64,000 nt of DNA, taken from NCBI RefSeq assembly GCF_000236035.1, contig NZ_JH393257.1:914785-978784 (forward strand). Reading direction: 5' to 3'. Below, piece by piece: positions 18,869 through 30,914 of this stretch. Numbering within the stretch: the stretch's first letter is position 1; the number at the start of each line of letters is the position of its first letter. The notes beneath the pieces were generated by a model. The model was not told where the DNA came from, ran no database searches, and saw only the letters and a list, made by a program, of their open reading frames with translations. The position numbers and the translations under genes are program-made. Origin of the DNA: Vreelandella boliviensis LC1 (GTDB lineage: Bacteria > Pseudomonadota > Gammaproteobacteria > Pseudomonadales > Halomonadaceae).

Positions 18869-21460
18869 TTACAGGCTACGTTCGACCTTCACTTGGTCGA
18901 AGACTTCGATCTTATCGCCGACTTGGACATCGTTGTAGTTCTTCACGCCGATGCCACACTCCATGCCGTTGCGCACTTCCTGCACATCGTCTTTGAAGCG
19001 GCGCAGCGATTCGAGCTCGCCTTCGTAGATCACCACGTCATCGCGCAATACGCGGATCTTCTTATTACGATGCACGTTGCCTTCAATGACCATACAGCCG
19101 GCGATCGCACCAATCTTCGGCGCACGGAAGACATCACGTACTTCGGCAATACCGACAATCTCTTCTTTCCACTCGGGGGCGAGCATACCGCTCATCGCCT
19201 GTTTGACCTCGTCGATCAGCTGGTAAATAACGCTGTAGTAGCGCAGATCCAGACCTTCACGTTCGATAATCTCACGGGCAGCGGCGTCAGCGCGGACGTT
19301 AAAGCCGACCACGATGGCTTCAGAAGCAAGCGCCAGGTTGGCATCGGTACCGGTAATACCACCAACACCCGAAGAAACCACAGCCACTTCCACTTCATCG
19401 GTGGAGAGCTCTTCCAGAGCGCCTTTGATCGCTTCCAGCGAGCCTTGAACGTCGGCTTTGAGGACGACGTTGACCTTGGCCACTTCGTCTTGGCCCATCT
19501 GGCTGAACATATTCTCCAGCTTGGCTTTCTGCTGACGCGCCAGGCGCACTTCACGGTATTTGCCTTGACGGAAGTTAGCTACTTCGCGGGCTTTCTTCTC
19601 GTCGGCCACGACCATAAAGTCGTCACCCGCATCCGGCGTACCACCCAAGCCTTGAATCTCTACCGGCATCGCCGGGCCAACCTCATCCACTTGCTGGGCA
19701 AGTTCGTTGGTCAGCGCACGCACACGACCGTAGTGCAGGCCGGCCAGAACGATATCGCCCTTTTTCAGCGTACCGTTCTGAACCAGTACGGTAGCGACCG
19801 GGCCACGGCCTTTATCAAGGCGTGATTCAACCACCACGCCTTTACCCGGCGCGGAAGGCACGGCTTTCAGCTCAAGCACTTCGGAGGCCAGCTGGATCGC
19901 TTCCAGCAGTTCTTCCATACCTTCACCTGTCTTAGCAGACACGTGAACAAACTGTGTATCACCGCCCCACTCTTCAGAGATCACGCCGTGCTGGGAAAGC
20001 TCATTCTTGATGCGATCAAGATCAATGCCATCTTTATCGATTTTATTGACCGCCACGACCATGGGCACTTCGGCAGCTTTAGAGTGCTCAATCGCCTCGA
20101 TGGTTTGCGGCATAACGCCGTCATCCGCCGCGACGACCAGGATGACCACGTCGGTCGCCTTGGCACCGCGGGCACGCATGGCGGTAAACGCCGCGTGGCC
20201 AGGGGTATCCAGGAAGGTAACACCACCGTGGTTATCTTCCACGTGGTAGGCGCCGATATGCTGGGTAATACCGCCCGCTTCACCGGTTGCCACCTTCGCT
20301 TTACGGATGTAATCGAGTAGCGAGGTTTTACCGTGGTCGACGTGACCCATTACCGTTACAACCGGTGAACGGGTGATCTCTTCGCCTTCGTAGGAGATGC
20401 CTTCGAGCATTTCCGTTTCCAGCGCGTCATCTTTAACCAGCTTCGCCGTATGGCCCATCTCTTCCACCACGATCGCAGCCGTATCCTGATCGATGGTTTG
20501 GTTGATGGTCACTGCCGCGCCCATGTTAAACATGGCTTTGATCACTTCATTGGCCTTGATCGACATCTTGTCGGCCAATTCCGCCACGCTGATAGATTCA
20601 GGGATCGATACTTCACGCACGATCGGCTGCGTCGGCTTCTGGAAAGCGTGCTTGCCGTTGCCGGTCTGGTTGCCACCACGGCGGCCACCGCGACGCTGTT
20701 CGGCACGTTTTACCTTCTTACCGCCGCCACGTTTGCGCTCTTCACGATCACCACGATCGTCATCGTCACGACGGCCCTTGGCCTTCGCCGCAGCAGCCTT
20801 CTTAGGCGGCGCGGTACGACGGTCAGAGCGGCCTTCTTTGGGCGGCGCTGGCGGCATATCGTCACCCGACGGCGTGTCATCGATTTCAAGATTAGGCACC
20901 GCGACATCAGGTGTTGCTGGCGCTTTGGCTGTTCTAGGCCTTGAATCAACCTCTTTTTTACTACGCGCTGCTTCAGCTTCTTTATTACTACGCTCGGTGG
21001 CTTCAGCTACCTGTGCAGCACGGGCTTTCTTCGCAGCGGCTTTTTCTTCAGCTTCACGCGCATCCGTTACTTTGCGTTCAGCTTCAGCTTCCGCCATATC
21101 GCCGACTAACTGACGTGGGCCAGTGTAACTAGGCTCTGCGGCTTTCGGCTTCTCATCTTCAGCACTTTTAACGTACGTTTTCTTTTTACGTACCTGCACT
21201 TCGATGGTTTTGCCACGTTCGCCGGTATTGATACGGCTACGGGTTTTGCGCGTCAGCGTGATGCGATTTTTACCCGCTTCAGGGGCGTCGCTACCGCCAT
21301 GGCTCTTCTTCAAGAAGCTCAGCAGCTTCTGCTTATCTTCTTCAGACACAGCATCGCTTTCAGAAGCGTGCTTTAAACCTGCTTCTTTCATTTGCTCTAG
21401 TAGGCGAGGCACATCACGGCCCACCTTTCCTGCGAAATCTTTAACTGTCATATCTGACAT
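18869..21460 (-). CDS. infB: Translation initiation factor IF-2
   Basis: IF-2 is the GTPase that brings initiator fMet-tRNA to the 30S subunit and promotes subunit joining. The 863-residue protein starts [20 protein letters not shown] (IF2_N), then has a long charged Ala/Lys/Glu/Arg-rich linker (about 100-280), a second IF2_N domain, and the G domain with G1 [20 protein letters not shown] and NKIDKD. Domains II-IV end in [19 protein letters not shown]. It lies 27 bases after nusA in the standard nusA-infB operon. Confidence 0.98.
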   Translation of the reverse strand: MSDMTVKDFAGKVGRDVPRLLEQMKEAGLKHASESDAVSEEDKQKLLSFLKKSHGGSDAPEAGKNRITLTRKTRSRINTGERGKTIEVQVRKKKTYVKSAEDEKPKAAEPSYTGPRQLVGDMAEAEAERKVTDAREAEEKAAAKKARAAQVAEATERSNKEAEAARSKKEVDSRPRTAKAPATPDVAVPNLEIDDTPSGDDMPPAPPKEGRSDRRTAPPKKAAAAKAKGRRDDDDRGDREERKRGGGKKVKRAEQRRGGRRGGNQTGNGKHAFQKPTQPIVREVSIPESISVAELADKMSIKANEVIKAMFNMGAAVTINQTIDQDTAAIVVEEMGHTAKLVKDDALETEMLEGISYEGEEITRSPVVTVMGHVDHGKTSLLDYIRKAKVATGEAGGITQHIGAYHVEDNHGGVTFLDTPGHAAFTAMRARGAKATDVVILVVAADDGVMPQTIEAIEHSKAAEVPMVVAVNKIDKDGIDLDRIKNELSQHGVISEEWGGDTQFVHVSAKTGEGMEELLEAIQLASEVLELKAVPSAPGKGVVVESRLDKGRGPVATVLVQNGTLKKGDIVLAGLHYGRVRALTNELAQQVDEVGPAMPVEIQGLGGTPDAGDDFMVVADEKKAREVANFRQGKYREVRLARQQKAKLENMFSQMGQDEVAKVNVVLKADVQGSLEAIKGALEELSTDEVEVAVVSSGVGGITGTDANLALASEAIVVGFNVRADAAAREIIEREGLDLRYYSVIYQLIDEVKQAMSGMLAPEWKEEIVGIAEVRDVFRAPKIGAIAGCMVIEGNVHRNKKIRVLRDDVVIYEGELESLRRFKDDVQEVRNGMECGIGVKNYNDVQVGDKIEVFDQVKVERSL

Positions 21461-21487
21461 ATTGACCCTCCTCAGCCCGTGACCTGT

Positions 21488-23002
21488 TTACTGTGTGTTC
21501 GAATCCGATGCGTCATCGACTTCAAACCAGGGCGCACGGGCAGTCATGATCAGTGCCGCTGCGCGCGCTTCGTCCAACTCCTCGATATCGACCAGATCGT
21601 CGACAGACTGCTCGGCGAGATCTTCCATGGTGACAATGCCGCGACTGGCCAGAATGAAGGCCAGGTGGCGCTCCATGCCATCCATCTCCAGCAGATCAAC
21701 TGCTGGCTGGGCACCGTCTAGCGCTTCTTCCGAGGCAATTGCCATCGTCAGCAGCTCGTCTTTCGCCCGTGCGCGTAGCTGCTCTACTAAATCTTCATCA
21801 AACTCTTCGATTTCGAGCATCTCTTCCATCGGCACGTAGGCGACTTCTTCCAGGGTAGTGAACCCCTCTTCCACCAACAGGCGAGCGACATCTTCATCCA
21901 CTTCAAGGTGCTGGATGAAGGAGTCCACCAAGCTATCAATTTCTTGATCGCGCTTAGACTCCGCTTCCTCTTCGGTCATGACATTAATCCGCCAGCCGGT
22001 AAGTTCAGAAGCCAAACGCACGTTCTGACCGCTCCGGCCAATCGCCTGAGCAAGGTTATCTTGCGCCACAGCCACATCCATCGCGTGAGCGTCTTCGTCC
22101 ACTAGGATAGACCCGACATCGGCGGGCGCCATGGCGTTAATCACCAATTGGGCAGGATTATCGTCCCACAACACGATATCAACGCGTTCGTTTTGCAGTT
22201 CCGAAGAGACCGCTTGAACGCGCGAACCGCGCATACCCACACAGGCACCGACGGGATCAATGCGGCGATCATTGGTTTTTACCGCAATTTTGGCCCGAGA
22301 GCCGGGGTCGCGAGCAGCACCCTTGATCTCAATCAACTGCTCAGCGATTTCAGGCACTTCGATTTTGAACAGTTCGATGATTAGCTCGGGACACGTCCGC
22401 GATAGCTGAAGCTGAGCACCACGTGCTTCTGGATCCACTTTGACCAATAGAGCACGTACCCGCTCGTTCATTCGGTAACGTTCACCGTGAATCATTTCAT
22501 TGCGCGGCAAAAACGCCTCAGCGTTTTCGCCCAAATCAATGATTAGACCGTCACGTGTGGTCTTTTTAACAATGCCTGCAACCAGTTCGCCTTCGCGGTC
22601 GGCATATTGGCGCACCACCTCGGCCCGCTCCGCTTCACGTACTTTCTGCACAATAACCTGCTTAGCGGTTTGTGCTGCAATACGGCCAAACGAAGCATTT
22701 TCGATGCTTTTTTCAACCACATCGCCTAATTTTAGCGGCGGTTCACGCTGCTCGGCGATGCTCTCTTTAATTTCGTAATCTGGCGTTTCGAATTCGTCAT
22801 CTTCCACAACCGTCCAGGTGCGGAAGGTTTCGTATTCGCCAGTGCGACGGTCAATATGCACGCGCACATTGGCTTCTTCTCTATCAAAACGCTTGCGTGA
22901 CGCGCTCGCAAGAGCGGCTTCTACCGCTTCGAAGATGACATCACGCGGGACGCCCTTCTCATTGGAGATCGCGTCAACGACCATTAATATTTCTTTACTC
23001 AT
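21488..23002 (-). CDS. nusA: Transcription termination/antitermination factor NusA
   Basis: NusA binds RNA polymerase and modulates pausing, termination and antitermination. The 504-residue protein has the N-terminal polymerase-binding domain, an S1 domain ([20 protein letters not shown]), KH domains with [17 protein letters not shown] and [18 protein letters not shown], and two acidic C-terminal repeats of helix-hairpin-helix type ([19 protein letters not shown] and a second copy). It follows rimP after 72 bases. Confidence 0.98.
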   Translation of the reverse strand: MSKEILMVVDAISNEKGVPRDVIFEAVEAALASASRKRFDREEANVRVHIDRRTGEYETFRTWTVVEDDEFETPDYEIKESIAEQREPPLKLGDVVEKSIENASFGRIAAQTAKQVIVQKVREAERAEVVRQYADREGELVAGIVKKTTRDGLIIDLGENAEAFLPRNEMIHGERYRMNERVRALLVKVDPEARGAQLQLSRTCPELIIELFKIEVPEIAEQLIEIKGAARDPGSRAKIAVKTNDRRIDPVGACVGMRGSRVQAVSSELQNERVDIVLWDDNPAQLVINAMAPADVGSILVDEDAHAMDVAVAQDNLAQAIGRSGQNVRLASELTGWRINVMTEEEAESKRDQEIDSLVDSFIQHLEVDEDVARLLVEEGFTTLEEVAYVPMEEMLEIEEFDEDLVEQLRARAKDELLTMAIASEEALDGAQPAVDLLEMDGMERHLAFILASRGIVTMEDLAEQSVDDLVDIEELDEARAAALIMTARAPWFEVDDASDSNTQ

Positions 23003-23074
23003 GCGTATGCCTCGCCAGAAAACCTATCCTTATGTGCATCACCCCGGCAGCCTGCCGGCAGCGCCGCCACCCGG

Positions 23075-23536
23075 TCAATCGTCGAACTGCGGTACAATGT
23101 GAGCCGAATCAATACTCTCAATTGGAAAGCAGTACTCTTCACCATCCAGTTGTAGGAGTACTTCATCCCCCTCAACACCGACCAAAAGCCCTTGATACTT
23201 GCGCCGCCCGTCAAAGGCAGTACGCAGTTTCAGCGCGACGTGATGACCTTGAAAGCGGGTAAACTGATCCAGGGAATACAAGGGACGTGCCATGCCTGGC
23301 GAGGAGACTTCCAACCGGTATTCACCGGCAATGGGGTCTTCTACATCCATAACAGCACTGACTTGGCGGCTAATATCTGCGCAGTCTTCCACGCTGACAC
23401 CACTCTCGCGCTCGATATAGATCACCAGCCGCGAATTTTTGCCCTGGGAAAGATGGTCGATGCCCCATAGCTCAAAGCCCATGGCAGCAACAACAGGTTC
23501 GATCAGCGCGTGTAGCGCAGCGTGTTTAGTGGCCAC
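23075..23536 (-). CDS. rimP: Ribosome maturation factor RimP
   Basis: RimP is needed for 30S maturation. Visible family features are MGFELWGIDHLSQGKNSRLVIYIERESGVSVEDC and ISRQVSAVMDVEDPIAGEYRLEVSSPGMARPLY. I favour the GTG at 23536 because an AGGAG site lies 8 bases before it; the frame stays open to another GTG at 23569 that would add 11 residues with no ribosome site. It is the first protein gene of the rimP-nusA-infB-rbfA-truB-rpsO cluster. Confidence 0.93.
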   Translation of the reverse strand: MATKHAALHALIEPVVAAMGFELWGIDHLSQGKNSRLVIYIERESGVSVEDCADISRQVSAVMDVEDPIAGEYRLEVSSPGMARPLYSLDQFTRFQGHHVALKLRTAFDGRRKYQGLLVGVEGDEVLLQLDGEEYCFPIESIDSAHIVPQFDD

Positions 23537-23731
23537 AGACAAAGCTCCTATAGCCGTTGCATCAGGCACCTGGCCAGGAGTTATTAGAAAAGCTAGGTGG
23601 CTGATTGGCGTTACTCGGGAATGTGTCTCCGGCTATCCGGACGACATCCGCTATTAAGATATCCGTGCTAACAAAAGCGGTCGCTAAATTAAGCAACAAC
23701 AAAGCGCACTTGCTAGCCAAAAGCTGCTAAC

Positions 23732-23761
23732 AAAAAGCCCCTTCACTGGAAGGGGCTTTTT
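23732..23761 (-). terminator. Intrinsic terminator between initiator tRNA gene and rimP
   Basis: On the minus strand a 13-bp perfect stem AAAAAGCCCCTTC/GAAGGGGCTTTTT with a four-base loop is followed by a T tract. It ends the tRNA transcript or acts as a leader attenuator before rimP-nusA. The 304-base stretch 23570-23873 contains nothing else I can name. Confidence 0.85.
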
Positions 23762-23873
23762 GAAATAAACCTTGAGTACCATCTTAGCAACATGTAGCAG
23801 GCTGTACCTGGTATAACTGGCTATTTTCTGATTTTTTCTCAAAGAAAACAAACCATCACATGCAACTAGGAAA

Positions 23874-23950
<77 letters not shown>

Positions 23951-23966
23951 TCAATCTAGGTCGACG

Positions 23967-23995
23967 ATAATAGACACTAAAGCTACTTACGTCAA
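23967..23995 (-). promoter_or_regulatory. Sigma-70 promoter of the initiator tRNA gene
   Basis: On the minus strand TTGACG (23995-23990) and TATTAT (23972-23967) are separated by exactly 17 bases, close to the consensus and 16 bases upstream of the mature tRNA. Confidence 0.8.
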
Positions 23996-24129
23996 GAACT
24001 ACTTGCTCCAAGACTGGCTTACTGAAAAAAGCCACTTACTTAAAGCTGTCTTTTTCGCCTCAGGTGCCAAACTTGGCATTCTGGTAACAAAAAAAACACT
24101 CTGGGAAGCTGGCGAGCCAGCAAAACAGA

Positions 24130-24216
24130 TGGTGCCGAAGGCGGGACTTGAACCCGCACGACCATACGGTCACTACCCCCTCAAGATAGCGTGTCTACCA
24201 ATTCCACCACTTCGGC
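24130..24216 (-). tRNA. leuU: tRNA-Leu (GAG)
   Basis: An 87-nt class II tRNA with a long variable arm and encoded CCA. The anticodon stem-loop is CTATC-TTGAGGG-GGTAG, giving anticodon GAG. It follows secG, as leuU does in E. coli. Confidence 0.95.
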
Positions 24217-24282
24217 ATCAGGGGAGGCTAAAGAAACTATGTCACTCTAAACAACAAGTTCAGTCTAAACAACGAACGCTAC

Positions 24283-24642
24283 TTACTCGCTGCTTTCCTC
24301 TAGCACTGGCGCGGTATTATCCACACCTGCAGGCCTGTCGTCAAGCGTGGGGATACTTTGCTGCTGCTCGATCAGACGCGAATCGGGGATGCCCGCTTCG
24401 GGTGCCTGACCTGCCTGGGTAGCAAAGTAAGCTAGCGCCATTGAGGTGGCGAAGAAACCCGCCGCCAAAATAGCCGTTGTGCGCGACAAAAAGTTACCGC
24501 TGCCCCGCGAACCAAACACTGTCTGTGATGCACCGCCACCGAAAGCTGCACCGGCTTCAGCACCTTTACCCTGCTGAAGCAGAATGAGTACCACCAGGGC
24601 GACCGCAATCACCACATGAATCATAAGAATTGCAACTTGCAT
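24283..24642 (-). CDS. secG: Protein translocase subunit SecG
   Basis: SecG is a small inner-membrane subunit of the SecYEG channel. The 119-residue protein starts at the ATG at 24642 (AGGATAA upstream); the frame is open further but the family begins at [20 protein letters not shown]. Two membrane segments flank the conserved [17 protein letters not shown] and [16 protein letters not shown]. The C-terminus is an acidic, Pro-containing tail. The order tpiA-secG-tRNA-Leu is conserved in gammaproteobacteria. Confidence 0.96.
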   Translation of the reverse strand: MQVAILMIHVVIAVALVVLILLQQGKGAEAGAAFGGGASQTVFGSRGSGNFLSRTTAILAAGFFATSMALAYFATQAGQAPEAGIPDSRLIEQQQSIPTLDDRPAGVDNTAPVLEESSE

Positions 24643-24646
24643 GGCG

Positions 24647-25396
24647 TTATCCTGCTGACTGACAAATGGCAAAAAAATCATCGATCTTAAGTGAGGCTCC
24701 GCCCACTAGACCGCCGTCGATATCTGGCTGAGCGAGCAGCTCAGCCGCATTGCTTGCGTTCATACTGCCGCCGTAAAGCAAACGCAGTTGCTCAGCGAGC
24801 CCCTTATCGAAACCCGCCTGGTAGGCGCGAATGCCTGCCATAACGTCCTGGGCTTGCTCAGGAGTCGCCGTGCGACCAGTACCAATTGCCCAAACAGGCT
24901 CATAGGCAATAACGACCTGCTTGCGCTGATCTGGCTCTAAGCGGGACATTACATACCCCACTTGACGAAGCACCACATCCATCGTGCGGCCTGCGTCACG
25001 CTCCTCTAGGGATTCACCCACACAGAAGATTGGCTTGAGTTCGACACTTAAGGCTGCCAAAAGACGCGCGAAAACTTGCTCATCGCTCTCTTTATAGAGT
25101 TGACGTCTTTCTGAGTGCCCCACCAGCACATAAGAGACCGCAAACTCTTTTAGCATGCGGCCACTCACCTCACCGGTATGCGCCCCGGAATGAATCGGGT
25201 TCAACGATTGCGCACCTAATGATAGCGCGGTACCTTCAAACGCATGGCGGGCCGCATCCAAATAGGGGAACGGCGGAATAATAACGACTTCCACGTTCAT
25301 TGGCGATACGCCGGCGGAGAAGGCCTGGCCAAATTCATTGATCAACGCCACGGAACCGTTCATTTTCCAGTTGCCGGCAATTAAAGGCGTACGCAT
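24647..25396 (-). CDS. tpiA: Triosephosphate isomerase
   Basis: TpiA interconverts dihydroxyacetone phosphate and glyceraldehyde 3-phosphate. The 249-residue protein has the catalytic Lys in AGNWKMNG, the catalytic His in [11 protein letters not shown], the catalytic Glu in [15 protein letters not shown] and the phosphate-binding [11 protein letters not shown]. It stops 4 bases before secG starts. Confidence 0.98.
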   Translation of the reverse strand: MRTPLIAGNWKMNGSVALINEFGQAFSAGVSPMNVEVVIIPPFPYLDAARHAFEGTALSLGAQSLNPIHSGAHTGEVSGRMLKEFAVSYVLVGHSERRQLYKESDEQVFARLLAALSVELKPIFCVGESLEERDAGRTMDVVLRQVGYVMSRLEPDQRKQVVIAYEPVWAIGTGRTATPEQAQDVMAGIRAYQAGFDKGLAEQLRLLYGGSMNASNAAELLAQPDIDGGLVGGASLKIDDFFAICQSAG

Positions 25397-25472
25397 CGAC
25401 TCTCCTCACTCAAGGTGGAGCGAAATGGTATAGGAGCGGCCTTGTCAAGACAACCGCTGTTATAACCACAAG

Positions 25473-25531
25473 CTGGGTTTACTAAACCAGTTTACTAAAC
25501 CGGCTTACTGGACCGGCTTGCTGTGCCGGTT
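25473..25531. repeat. Imperfect short repeats between glmM and tpiA
   Basis: Related units of about 13 bp (TTTACTAAACCAG, TTTACTAAACCGG, CTTACTGGACCGG) occur in tandem and end in a hairpin-capable ACCGGC...GCCGGT on the minus strand. It may act as a glmM 3' structure; there is no T tract, so I do not call a terminator. Confidence 0.5.
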
Positions 25532-25543
25532 AGTTGAGCACGT

Positions 25544-26893
25544 TTAATTAAGCAGTGCCTGAACCTGACTGGCCAATGTACGCGCCAATTGATCGACATC
25601 TAAATGGGCGCGCCCTTCCACCATCACACGAATTAGCGGCTCTGTACCTGACGGACGTAGCAATACTCGACCCTCATCGCCTAACTCATGCTCCAACGCG
25701 GCAACCGCCTGCTGAAGTGGCGCTGACGCCATTATCTCTTTTGCGCTGGCATTGGCGGGCAAACGCACATTAACCAGTGCCTGCGGCACTTTCTCCAGCT
25801 CTTTTAACAGTGCCGGTAAGCTCCTCTGCTCGCGCACCATCAGTGCCAATACCTGCAGCGCAGAGACGACCCCGTCGCCAGTGGTCTGCACATGACCGCA
25901 GACAATATGCCCCGACGACTCGCCACCTAGCTCCCAACCATTGAGAGCCATGCGCTCCATCACAAAGCGATCTCCTACTTTAGCTCGCTCAAAGGGGATT
26001 CCCAGCTTATCAAGTGCCATCGACAAGCCAAAATTTGACATCACCGTGCCCACTACGCCGCCATGGAGCAAGCCGCGCTCATGGCGATCGCGAGCTATCA
26101 GATAAAGAATATCGTCGCCGTCGACTTCGCGCCCGTCGCCATCTACCAACATCACGCGATCGCCATCGCCATCAAAGGCGATCCCCAAATCAGCGTTTTG
26201 CTGAATAACGGCAGCACGCAATGCGGCGGGATGCGTTGAGCCCACTTGGTGGTTAATGTTTAAACCGTCAGGCGCAGAGCCAATGGTGGTAACATCAGCG
26301 CCCAACTCGCGAAACACATTGGGCGCGATATGGTATGTGGCACCGTGAGCACAATCTAAGACGATTTTGAGACCGTGCAGGCTAAGCCGATCAGGTAGTG
26401 TTGACTTGCAAAACTCGATGTAACGGCCTGCGGCGTCGTCGATACGCGTCGCTTTACCCAGCTGAGCAGCTTCAGCCGTGGCCAGCGGCACTTCTAGCAT
26501 CGCCTCAATACGATCTTCTGTCTCATCGGGAAGTTTCTTGCCCTCAGCGGAGAAGAACTTGATGCCGTTATCATCAAACGGATTGTGCGACGCCGAAATA
26601 ACAATCCCCGCATCGGCACGAAAAGTCCGCGTTAAGTAGGCAATGCCCGGCGTGGGCATTGGCCCTAACAGTGATACATCGACACCCGCCGCGGATAGCC
26701 CTGCCTCTAAGGCAGATTCGAACATGTAGCCGGAGATCCGCGTATCTTTGCCGATCAGCACACGCGTTCGACCTTTTTCACGGCGCAGCACCTGCCCCGC
26801 CGCCCAGCCCAATTTGAGCATAAAATCAGCTGTAATGGGTGATTTACCCACCGTACCGCGAATACCATCCGTCCCAAAATATCGCCTTGTCAT
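25544..26893 (-). CDS. glmM: Phosphoglucosamine mutase
   Basis: GlmM converts glucosamine-6-phosphate to glucosamine-1-phosphate for UDP-GlcNAc, peptidoglycan and LPS. The 449-residue protein starts [11 protein letters not shown] and has the phosphorylated Ser102 in [16 protein letters not shown], the metal loop [10 protein letters not shown], the substrate loop GGESSGHI and the C-terminal [15 protein letters not shown]. Its ATG overlaps the folP stop (ATGA), typical of the ftsH-folP-glmM operon. Confidence 0.98.
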   Translation of the reverse strand: MTRRYFGTDGIRGTVGKSPITADFMLKLGWAAGQVLRREKGRTRVLIGKDTRISGYMFESALEAGLSAAGVDVSLLGPMPTPGIAYLTRTFRADAGIVISASHNPFDDNGIKFFSAEGKKLPDETEDRIEAMLEVPLATAEAAQLGKATRIDDAAGRYIEFCKSTLPDRLSLHGLKIVLDCAHGATYHIAPNVFRELGADVTTIGSAPDGLNINHQVGSTHPAALRAAVIQQNADLGIAFDGDGDRVMLVDGDGREVDGDDILYLIARDRHERGLLHGGVVGTVMSNFGLSMALDKLGIPFERAKVGDRFVMERMALNGWELGGESSGHIVCGHVQTTGDGVVSALQVLALMVREQRSLPALLKELEKVPQALVNVRLPANASAKEIMASAPLQQAVAALEHELGDEGRVLLRPSGTEPLIRVMVEGRAHLDVDQLARTLASQVQALLN

Positions 26894-27804
26894 GCGTCAA
26901 ACTCCTTGTTTAGCAGCGGCTCGCAGCCTTCTTGAAGTACCGCCCACGCCATATTGACCGCATCAACCGTTGCAGCCACATCATGTACGCGCAAAATATT
27001 AGCCCCACGCTCAACTGCCATGGCAGCGAGCGCTAAGCCACCGGAGAGACGCTCCTCAACCGGGCGGCCCAACACCTTGCCAATCATACTCTTGCGTGAC
27101 ATACCCACCAGCACTGGAAGTTTAAGTGACTGCAGAGTTTCCAAGTATTTGAGTAAGCGTAGATTGTGTTCGACGGTTTTGCCGAAGCCAAAACCTGGAT
27201 CTATCAATAATCGATTACGGCGCAGACCGGCCGCTTCGCACTCAGCAATCCGGCGGACCAAATAGCCAGCCACCTCTTCCTCTATCGGGTGCTGATAAAT
27301 GGGAGACTGCTGCATATCCTGCGGCTCACCCTGGCGATGCATCAAGCAAACAGGTAAACCACTACCCACCGCAGCCAGCAGCGCCCCTTCGCGCTCTAGC
27401 GCGCGTACATCGTTAATCATACCAGCGCCCAGCTCGCTCGCCTCGCGTATGACTGTCGGGCAACTGGTATCCACTGACACCAACGCATCCAGCTCACGCA
27501 CCAGGACTTCCACCACCGGCGCCACCCGGTCCAACTCTTCCTGGGGGCTGACAGGGGTAGCGCCTGGACGGGTCGACTCGCCGCCCACATCTATCATCGC
27601 CGCCCCTTCGGCCAGCATCCGCTCGGCGTGGCGCAAAGCGTCATCCAATGCCACGTGCTGCCCGCCATCGGAAAAAGAGTCCGGCGTCACATTGAGAATG
27701 CCCATCACCCGGGGAAAGGAGAGGTCCAGCAGATGGCGCCCGCAACGCAATTGGAAAGCATTTTCTGCGGTTTGCGTAGAGGACGTGTCCAGAATTGTTT
27801 TCAT
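26890..27804 (-). CDS. folP: Dihydropteroate synthase
   Basis: FolP condenses p-aminobenzoate with the pterin pyrophosphate made by FolK; it is the sulfonamide target. The 304-residue protein has the two signatures [15 protein letters not shown] and [11 protein letters not shown], and also [11 protein letters not shown] and [10 protein letters not shown]. It overlaps glmM by 4 bases. Confidence 0.97.
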   Translation of the reverse strand: MKTILDTSSTQTAENAFQLRCGRHLLDLSFPRVMGILNVTPDSFSDGGQHVALDDALRHAERMLAEGAAMIDVGGESTRPGATPVSPQEELDRVAPVVEVLVRELDALVSVDTSCPTVIREASELGAGMINDVRALEREGALLAAVGSGLPVCLMHRQGEPQDMQQSPIYQHPIEEEVAGYLVRRIAECEAAGLRRNRLLIDPGFGFGKTVEHNLRLLKYLETLQSLKLPVLVGMSRKSMIGKVLGRPVEERLSGGLALAAMAVERGANILRVHDVAATVDAVNMAWAVLQEGCEPLLNKEFDA

Positions 27805-27856
27805 GCTGCAGCCTGATCAAGAAAAGAAACATTGCAGTGGTATGTACACAGCATAA

Positions 27857-27887
27857 CAAAAAAGGCGCCCCCTGACGGGGCGCCTTT
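27857..27887 (-). terminator. Rho-independent terminator of ftsH
   Basis: On the minus strand the stem AAAAGGCGCCCC/GGGGCGCCTTTT with a GTCAG-type loop is followed by a T run. It separates ftsH from folP, so folP-glmM needs read-through or its own promoter. Confidence 0.85.
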
Positions 27888-27910
27888 TGCTCATACGATA
27901 GTGCTAACCG

Positions 27911-29902
27911 TTATGGGCCTGCAGGGCCGCCTAGCGGGTCTGAGGGACGGCGACGCGGTTCATCGTCATCTTCTTCGCCATCACTTCCAGATCCGTTAGT
28001 AGAAACGTCGTCTTCGGCCTTCGTTTGCGGCTTGTCATCGTTGACAGGCGTGCCGCCACCGGATGAGTCACCGTCGTCCCAGCCTTCCGGCGGGCGCGGG
28101 TCACGACCTTCCATGATGTCCTTCAACTGAGTGGCATCAATGGTCTCGTACTTCATCAAGGCTTCTGCCATGGCATCAAGCTTATCGCGATTATCGGTAA
28201 GGATTTGGCGCGCCTGTTCGTAGCAGTCGTCAATGATTTTGCGGACTTCTTTATCAAGGCGCGTGGTGGTATCACCCGACTTCATCTTGCCGCCACCCTG
28301 CCCGGGACCGCCGAGGAACTGATGCGACTCATCCTCGTCGTACATGATCGGACCCATCTCATCCGACAAGCCCCACTTGGCAACCATATTGTGGGCCAAC
28401 TCAGTAGCACGCTTGATGTCGTTGGAGGCGCCCGTCGTCACACCGTTCGGGCCTAACGTCATCTCTTCGGCAATACGGCCACCAAACAGCGAACAGATTT
28501 GCCCCAGAATTTGCTGACGAGACAGACTATAGCGATCCTCTTCCGGCAAGAACATAGTGACACCCAGCGCACGACCACGCGGGATAATCGTCACCTTATA
28601 GACCGGATCATGGGAAGGCACGACCAAACCGATAATGGCGTGACCAGATTCATGATAAGCCGTATTGAGCTTTTCTTTGTCGGTCATGACCATCGATTTG
28701 CGCTCTGCGCCCATCATGATCTTATCCTTCGCCAGCTCAAGTTCTTCCATGCTTACCAAGCGCTTATTGCGGCGCGCGGCAAACAGTGCGGCTTCATTGA
28801 CCAAGTTGGCCAAATCCGCGCCGGAGAAACCTGGCGTACCCCGCGCAATCAACTGTGGTTTTACGTCGTCCCCCAGGGGCACTTTACGTAGGTGAACACC
28901 CAAAATGTGCTCACGACCACGAATATCTGGCAAGCCGACCGTTACCTGACGGTCAAAGCGGCCTGGACGCATTAACGCGGGATCCAACACATCAGGACGG
29001 TTGGTCGCAGCGATAACGATGACGCCTTCATTGGCTTCAAAACCATCCATCTCGACCAGCAGTTGGTTCAACGTCTGCTCGCGCTCGTCGTTACCACCGC
29101 CCATACCGGTCCCACGCGAGCGACCCACTGCATCAATTTCATCAATGAAGATAATGCAAGGCGCCTGCTTCTTGGCCTGTTCGAACATATCGCGCACACG
29201 GGATGCGCCGACACCGACAAACATTTCAACGAAATCAGAACCTGAAATCGAGAAGAACGGCACTTTAGCTTCGCCTGCAATCGACTTGGCTAACAGCGTT
29301 TTACCGGTACCTGGCGGACCCACCATCAAAACGCCGCGGGGGATGGTGCCACCCAAGCGTTGGAATTTGGTCGGATCGCGCAGGAAGTCGACTAACTCTT
29401 CTACTTCTTCCTTGGCCTCATCACAGCCCGCCACATCGGCAAACGTCGTTTTGATCTGATCTTGAGAAAGCAGCTTGGCCTTCGATTTACCAAAGCTCAT
29501 CGGGCCGCCTTTACCACCACCGGCTCCGCCCTGCATTTGGCGCATAAAGAACATGAAGATGCCCAAAATTAGCAGAATCGGGAAGCTGGCAATAAGTAGC
29601 CGCGTCCAGATACTTTGCTGCTCTGGCTCTTTACCCACGACCGTCACATTATTGCTCAACAGATCGTCCATCAGTTTCGGATCTTCCGCTGAGGGGCGGA
29701 TCGTCTGAAACTGAGAGCCATCCGTACGCTCACCACTAATGGTGTAACCATCAATCGTGACGCTACGTACCTGCTGATTTTGCACCTGCTGCACAAACTG
29801 AGAATAGTTGGTGTTTTGCGGTGCGCTTTCGGTGCTGAAATTATTGAACACTGTCAGTAGGACGGCCGCGATGACCAACCACAGAATCAGGTTCTTCGCC
29901 AT
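27911..29902 (-). CDS. ftsH: ATP-dependent zinc metalloprotease FtsH
   Basis: FtsH is the membrane AAA+ protease that degrades membrane and regulatory proteins. From the ATG at 29902 it has 663 residues; a TTG three codons earlier is the frame limit. Two membrane segments (about 5-22 and 100-120) flank a periplasmic domain. The AAA module has Walker A GPPGTGKT, Walker [12 protein letters not shown] and the SRH region. The zinc motif HESGH and a C-terminal Asp/Gly/Ser-rich tail follow. It is downstream of rlmE, as in E. coli. Confidence 0.98.
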   Translation of the reverse strand: MAKNLILWLVIAAVLLTVFNNFSTESAPQNTNYSQFVQQVQNQQVRSVTIDGYTISGERTDGSQFQTIRPSAEDPKLMDDLLSNNVTVVGKEPEQQSIWTRLLIASFPILLILGIFMFFMRQMQGGAGGGKGGPMSFGKSKAKLLSQDQIKTTFADVAGCDEAKEEVEELVDFLRDPTKFQRLGGTIPRGVLMVGPPGTGKTLLAKSIAGEAKVPFFSISGSDFVEMFVGVGASRVRDMFEQAKKQAPCIIFIDEIDAVGRSRGTGMGGGNDEREQTLNQLLVEMDGFEANEGVIVIAATNRPDVLDPALMRPGRFDRQVTVGLPDIRGREHILGVHLRKVPLGDDVKPQLIARGTPGFSGADLANLVNEAALFAARRNKRLVSMEELELAKDKIMMGAERKSMVMTDKEKLNTAYHESGHAIIGLVVPSHDPVYKVTIIPRGRALGVTMFLPEEDRYSLSRQQILGQICSLFGGRIAEEMTLGPNGVTTGASNDIKRATELAHNMVAKWGLSDEMGPIMYDEDESHQFLGGPGQGGGKMKSGDTTTRLDKEVRKIIDDCYEQARQILTDNRDKLDAMAEALMKYETIDATQLKDIMEGRDPRPPEGWDDGDSSGGGTPVNDDKPQTKAEDDVSTNGSGSDGEEDDDEPRRRPSDPLGGPAGP

Positions 29903-30152
29903 ATCATTCAAGGGGCTACCCTCATTACAAGAATCTGTCAGTTAAATCCTGATGCTTAATAAATCCTTTTACTAGGACATTACATCAGCATCAAGCGTTC
30001 AACCATTGCCAAAGCGTCTTATGCCTCGGGCCATCTGTGTCACGCGCACTCATGGCGACGAATGTGACACACGTTGCGCCTGCCTGTCTGGCAATCGCGC
30101 TGATAAATCTTGGCTATGAACCACACGGGCGGTGCCTCATTTTTAAGGACAG

Positions 30153-30800
30153 TCACCCGCGAAACCCTTCTGCCAGAAAATAAACTTCCCGGGAGCGTGC
30201 CCGCGAAGCATCCGGCTTACGAGTCACCACTTTGCTAAAGCTGCCACGCAGCTCTTTCAAATAGGCGTCAAACCCTTCCCCCTGAAATACTTTAGCTAAA
30301 AACCGACCACCAGGTGACAACGTTTCGCGCGCGAGTTCTAACGCTAGCTCCACTAAATACATCGCCTGAGGCTGATCAATCGCCGCCATACCACTCATAT
30401 TGGGGGCCATATCCGACATCACAAGGTCTACACGGCGATTATCTAGACGTTTTAGTATCGCCTCTAGCACCGCTTCTTCAGTGAAATCACCCTGGATAAA
30501 GTCTACACCGGCCAGCGCATCCATCTCTAGGATATCAGAGGCAATGACCACACCTTCAGGCCCCACCCTCTCCGCAGCGATTTGACTCCACCCACCAGGC
30601 GCTGCCCCGAGATCAATCACCGTCATACCGGGACGCAGCAGTTTATCCTTTTCATCCAGCTCAATCAGCTTATAGCTTGCGCGGGAGCGGTAGCCATCTT
30701 GCCAGCTCTGCTTCACGTACTGGTCGTCAAAATGCTCCTTCTTCCAGTTATTACTGGTCTTGCTAACAGAATGTTTTCGGTTTGGGGGCTTTTGCTGCAT
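30153..30800 (-). CDS. rlmE: 23S rRNA 2'-O-methyltransferase (U2552)
   Basis: RlmE methylates U2552 of 23S rRNA in the A-loop late in 50S assembly. I start it at the ATG at 30800 (215 residues), before the basic [19 protein letters not shown]; the frame is open to 30836. The SAM-binding motif [23 protein letters not shown] and [12 protein letters not shown] supply the catalytic K-D-K-E set with [11 protein letters not shown]. It lies upstream of ftsH and divergent from yhbY. Confidence 0.96.
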   Translation of the reverse strand: MQQKPPNRKHSVSKTSNNWKKEHFDDQYVKQSWQDGYRSRASYKLIELDEKDKLLRPGMTVIDLGAAPGGWSQIAAERVGPEGVVIASDILEMDALAGVDFIQGDFTEEAVLEAILKRLDNRRVDLVMSDMAPNMSGMAAIDQPQAMYLVELALELARETLSPGGRFLAKVFQGEGFDAYLKELRGSFSKVVTRKPDASRARSREVYFLAEGFRG

Positions 30801-30914
30801 GTGGGAATCTAACACTGGAATAAGAGATGGGCGCATTCACGCGATCGCTTTCACTCGGTGGCGTTTCACCGTAAGATGGAACGTTAAGCGCTAACCGGGA
30901 TACCGCAAGATACC

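Noticed and set aside
18893..19825. 310-residue open frame antisense to infB
   Set aside because: Shadow of infB on the opposite strand, with His/Phe-rich composition typical of antisense translation.
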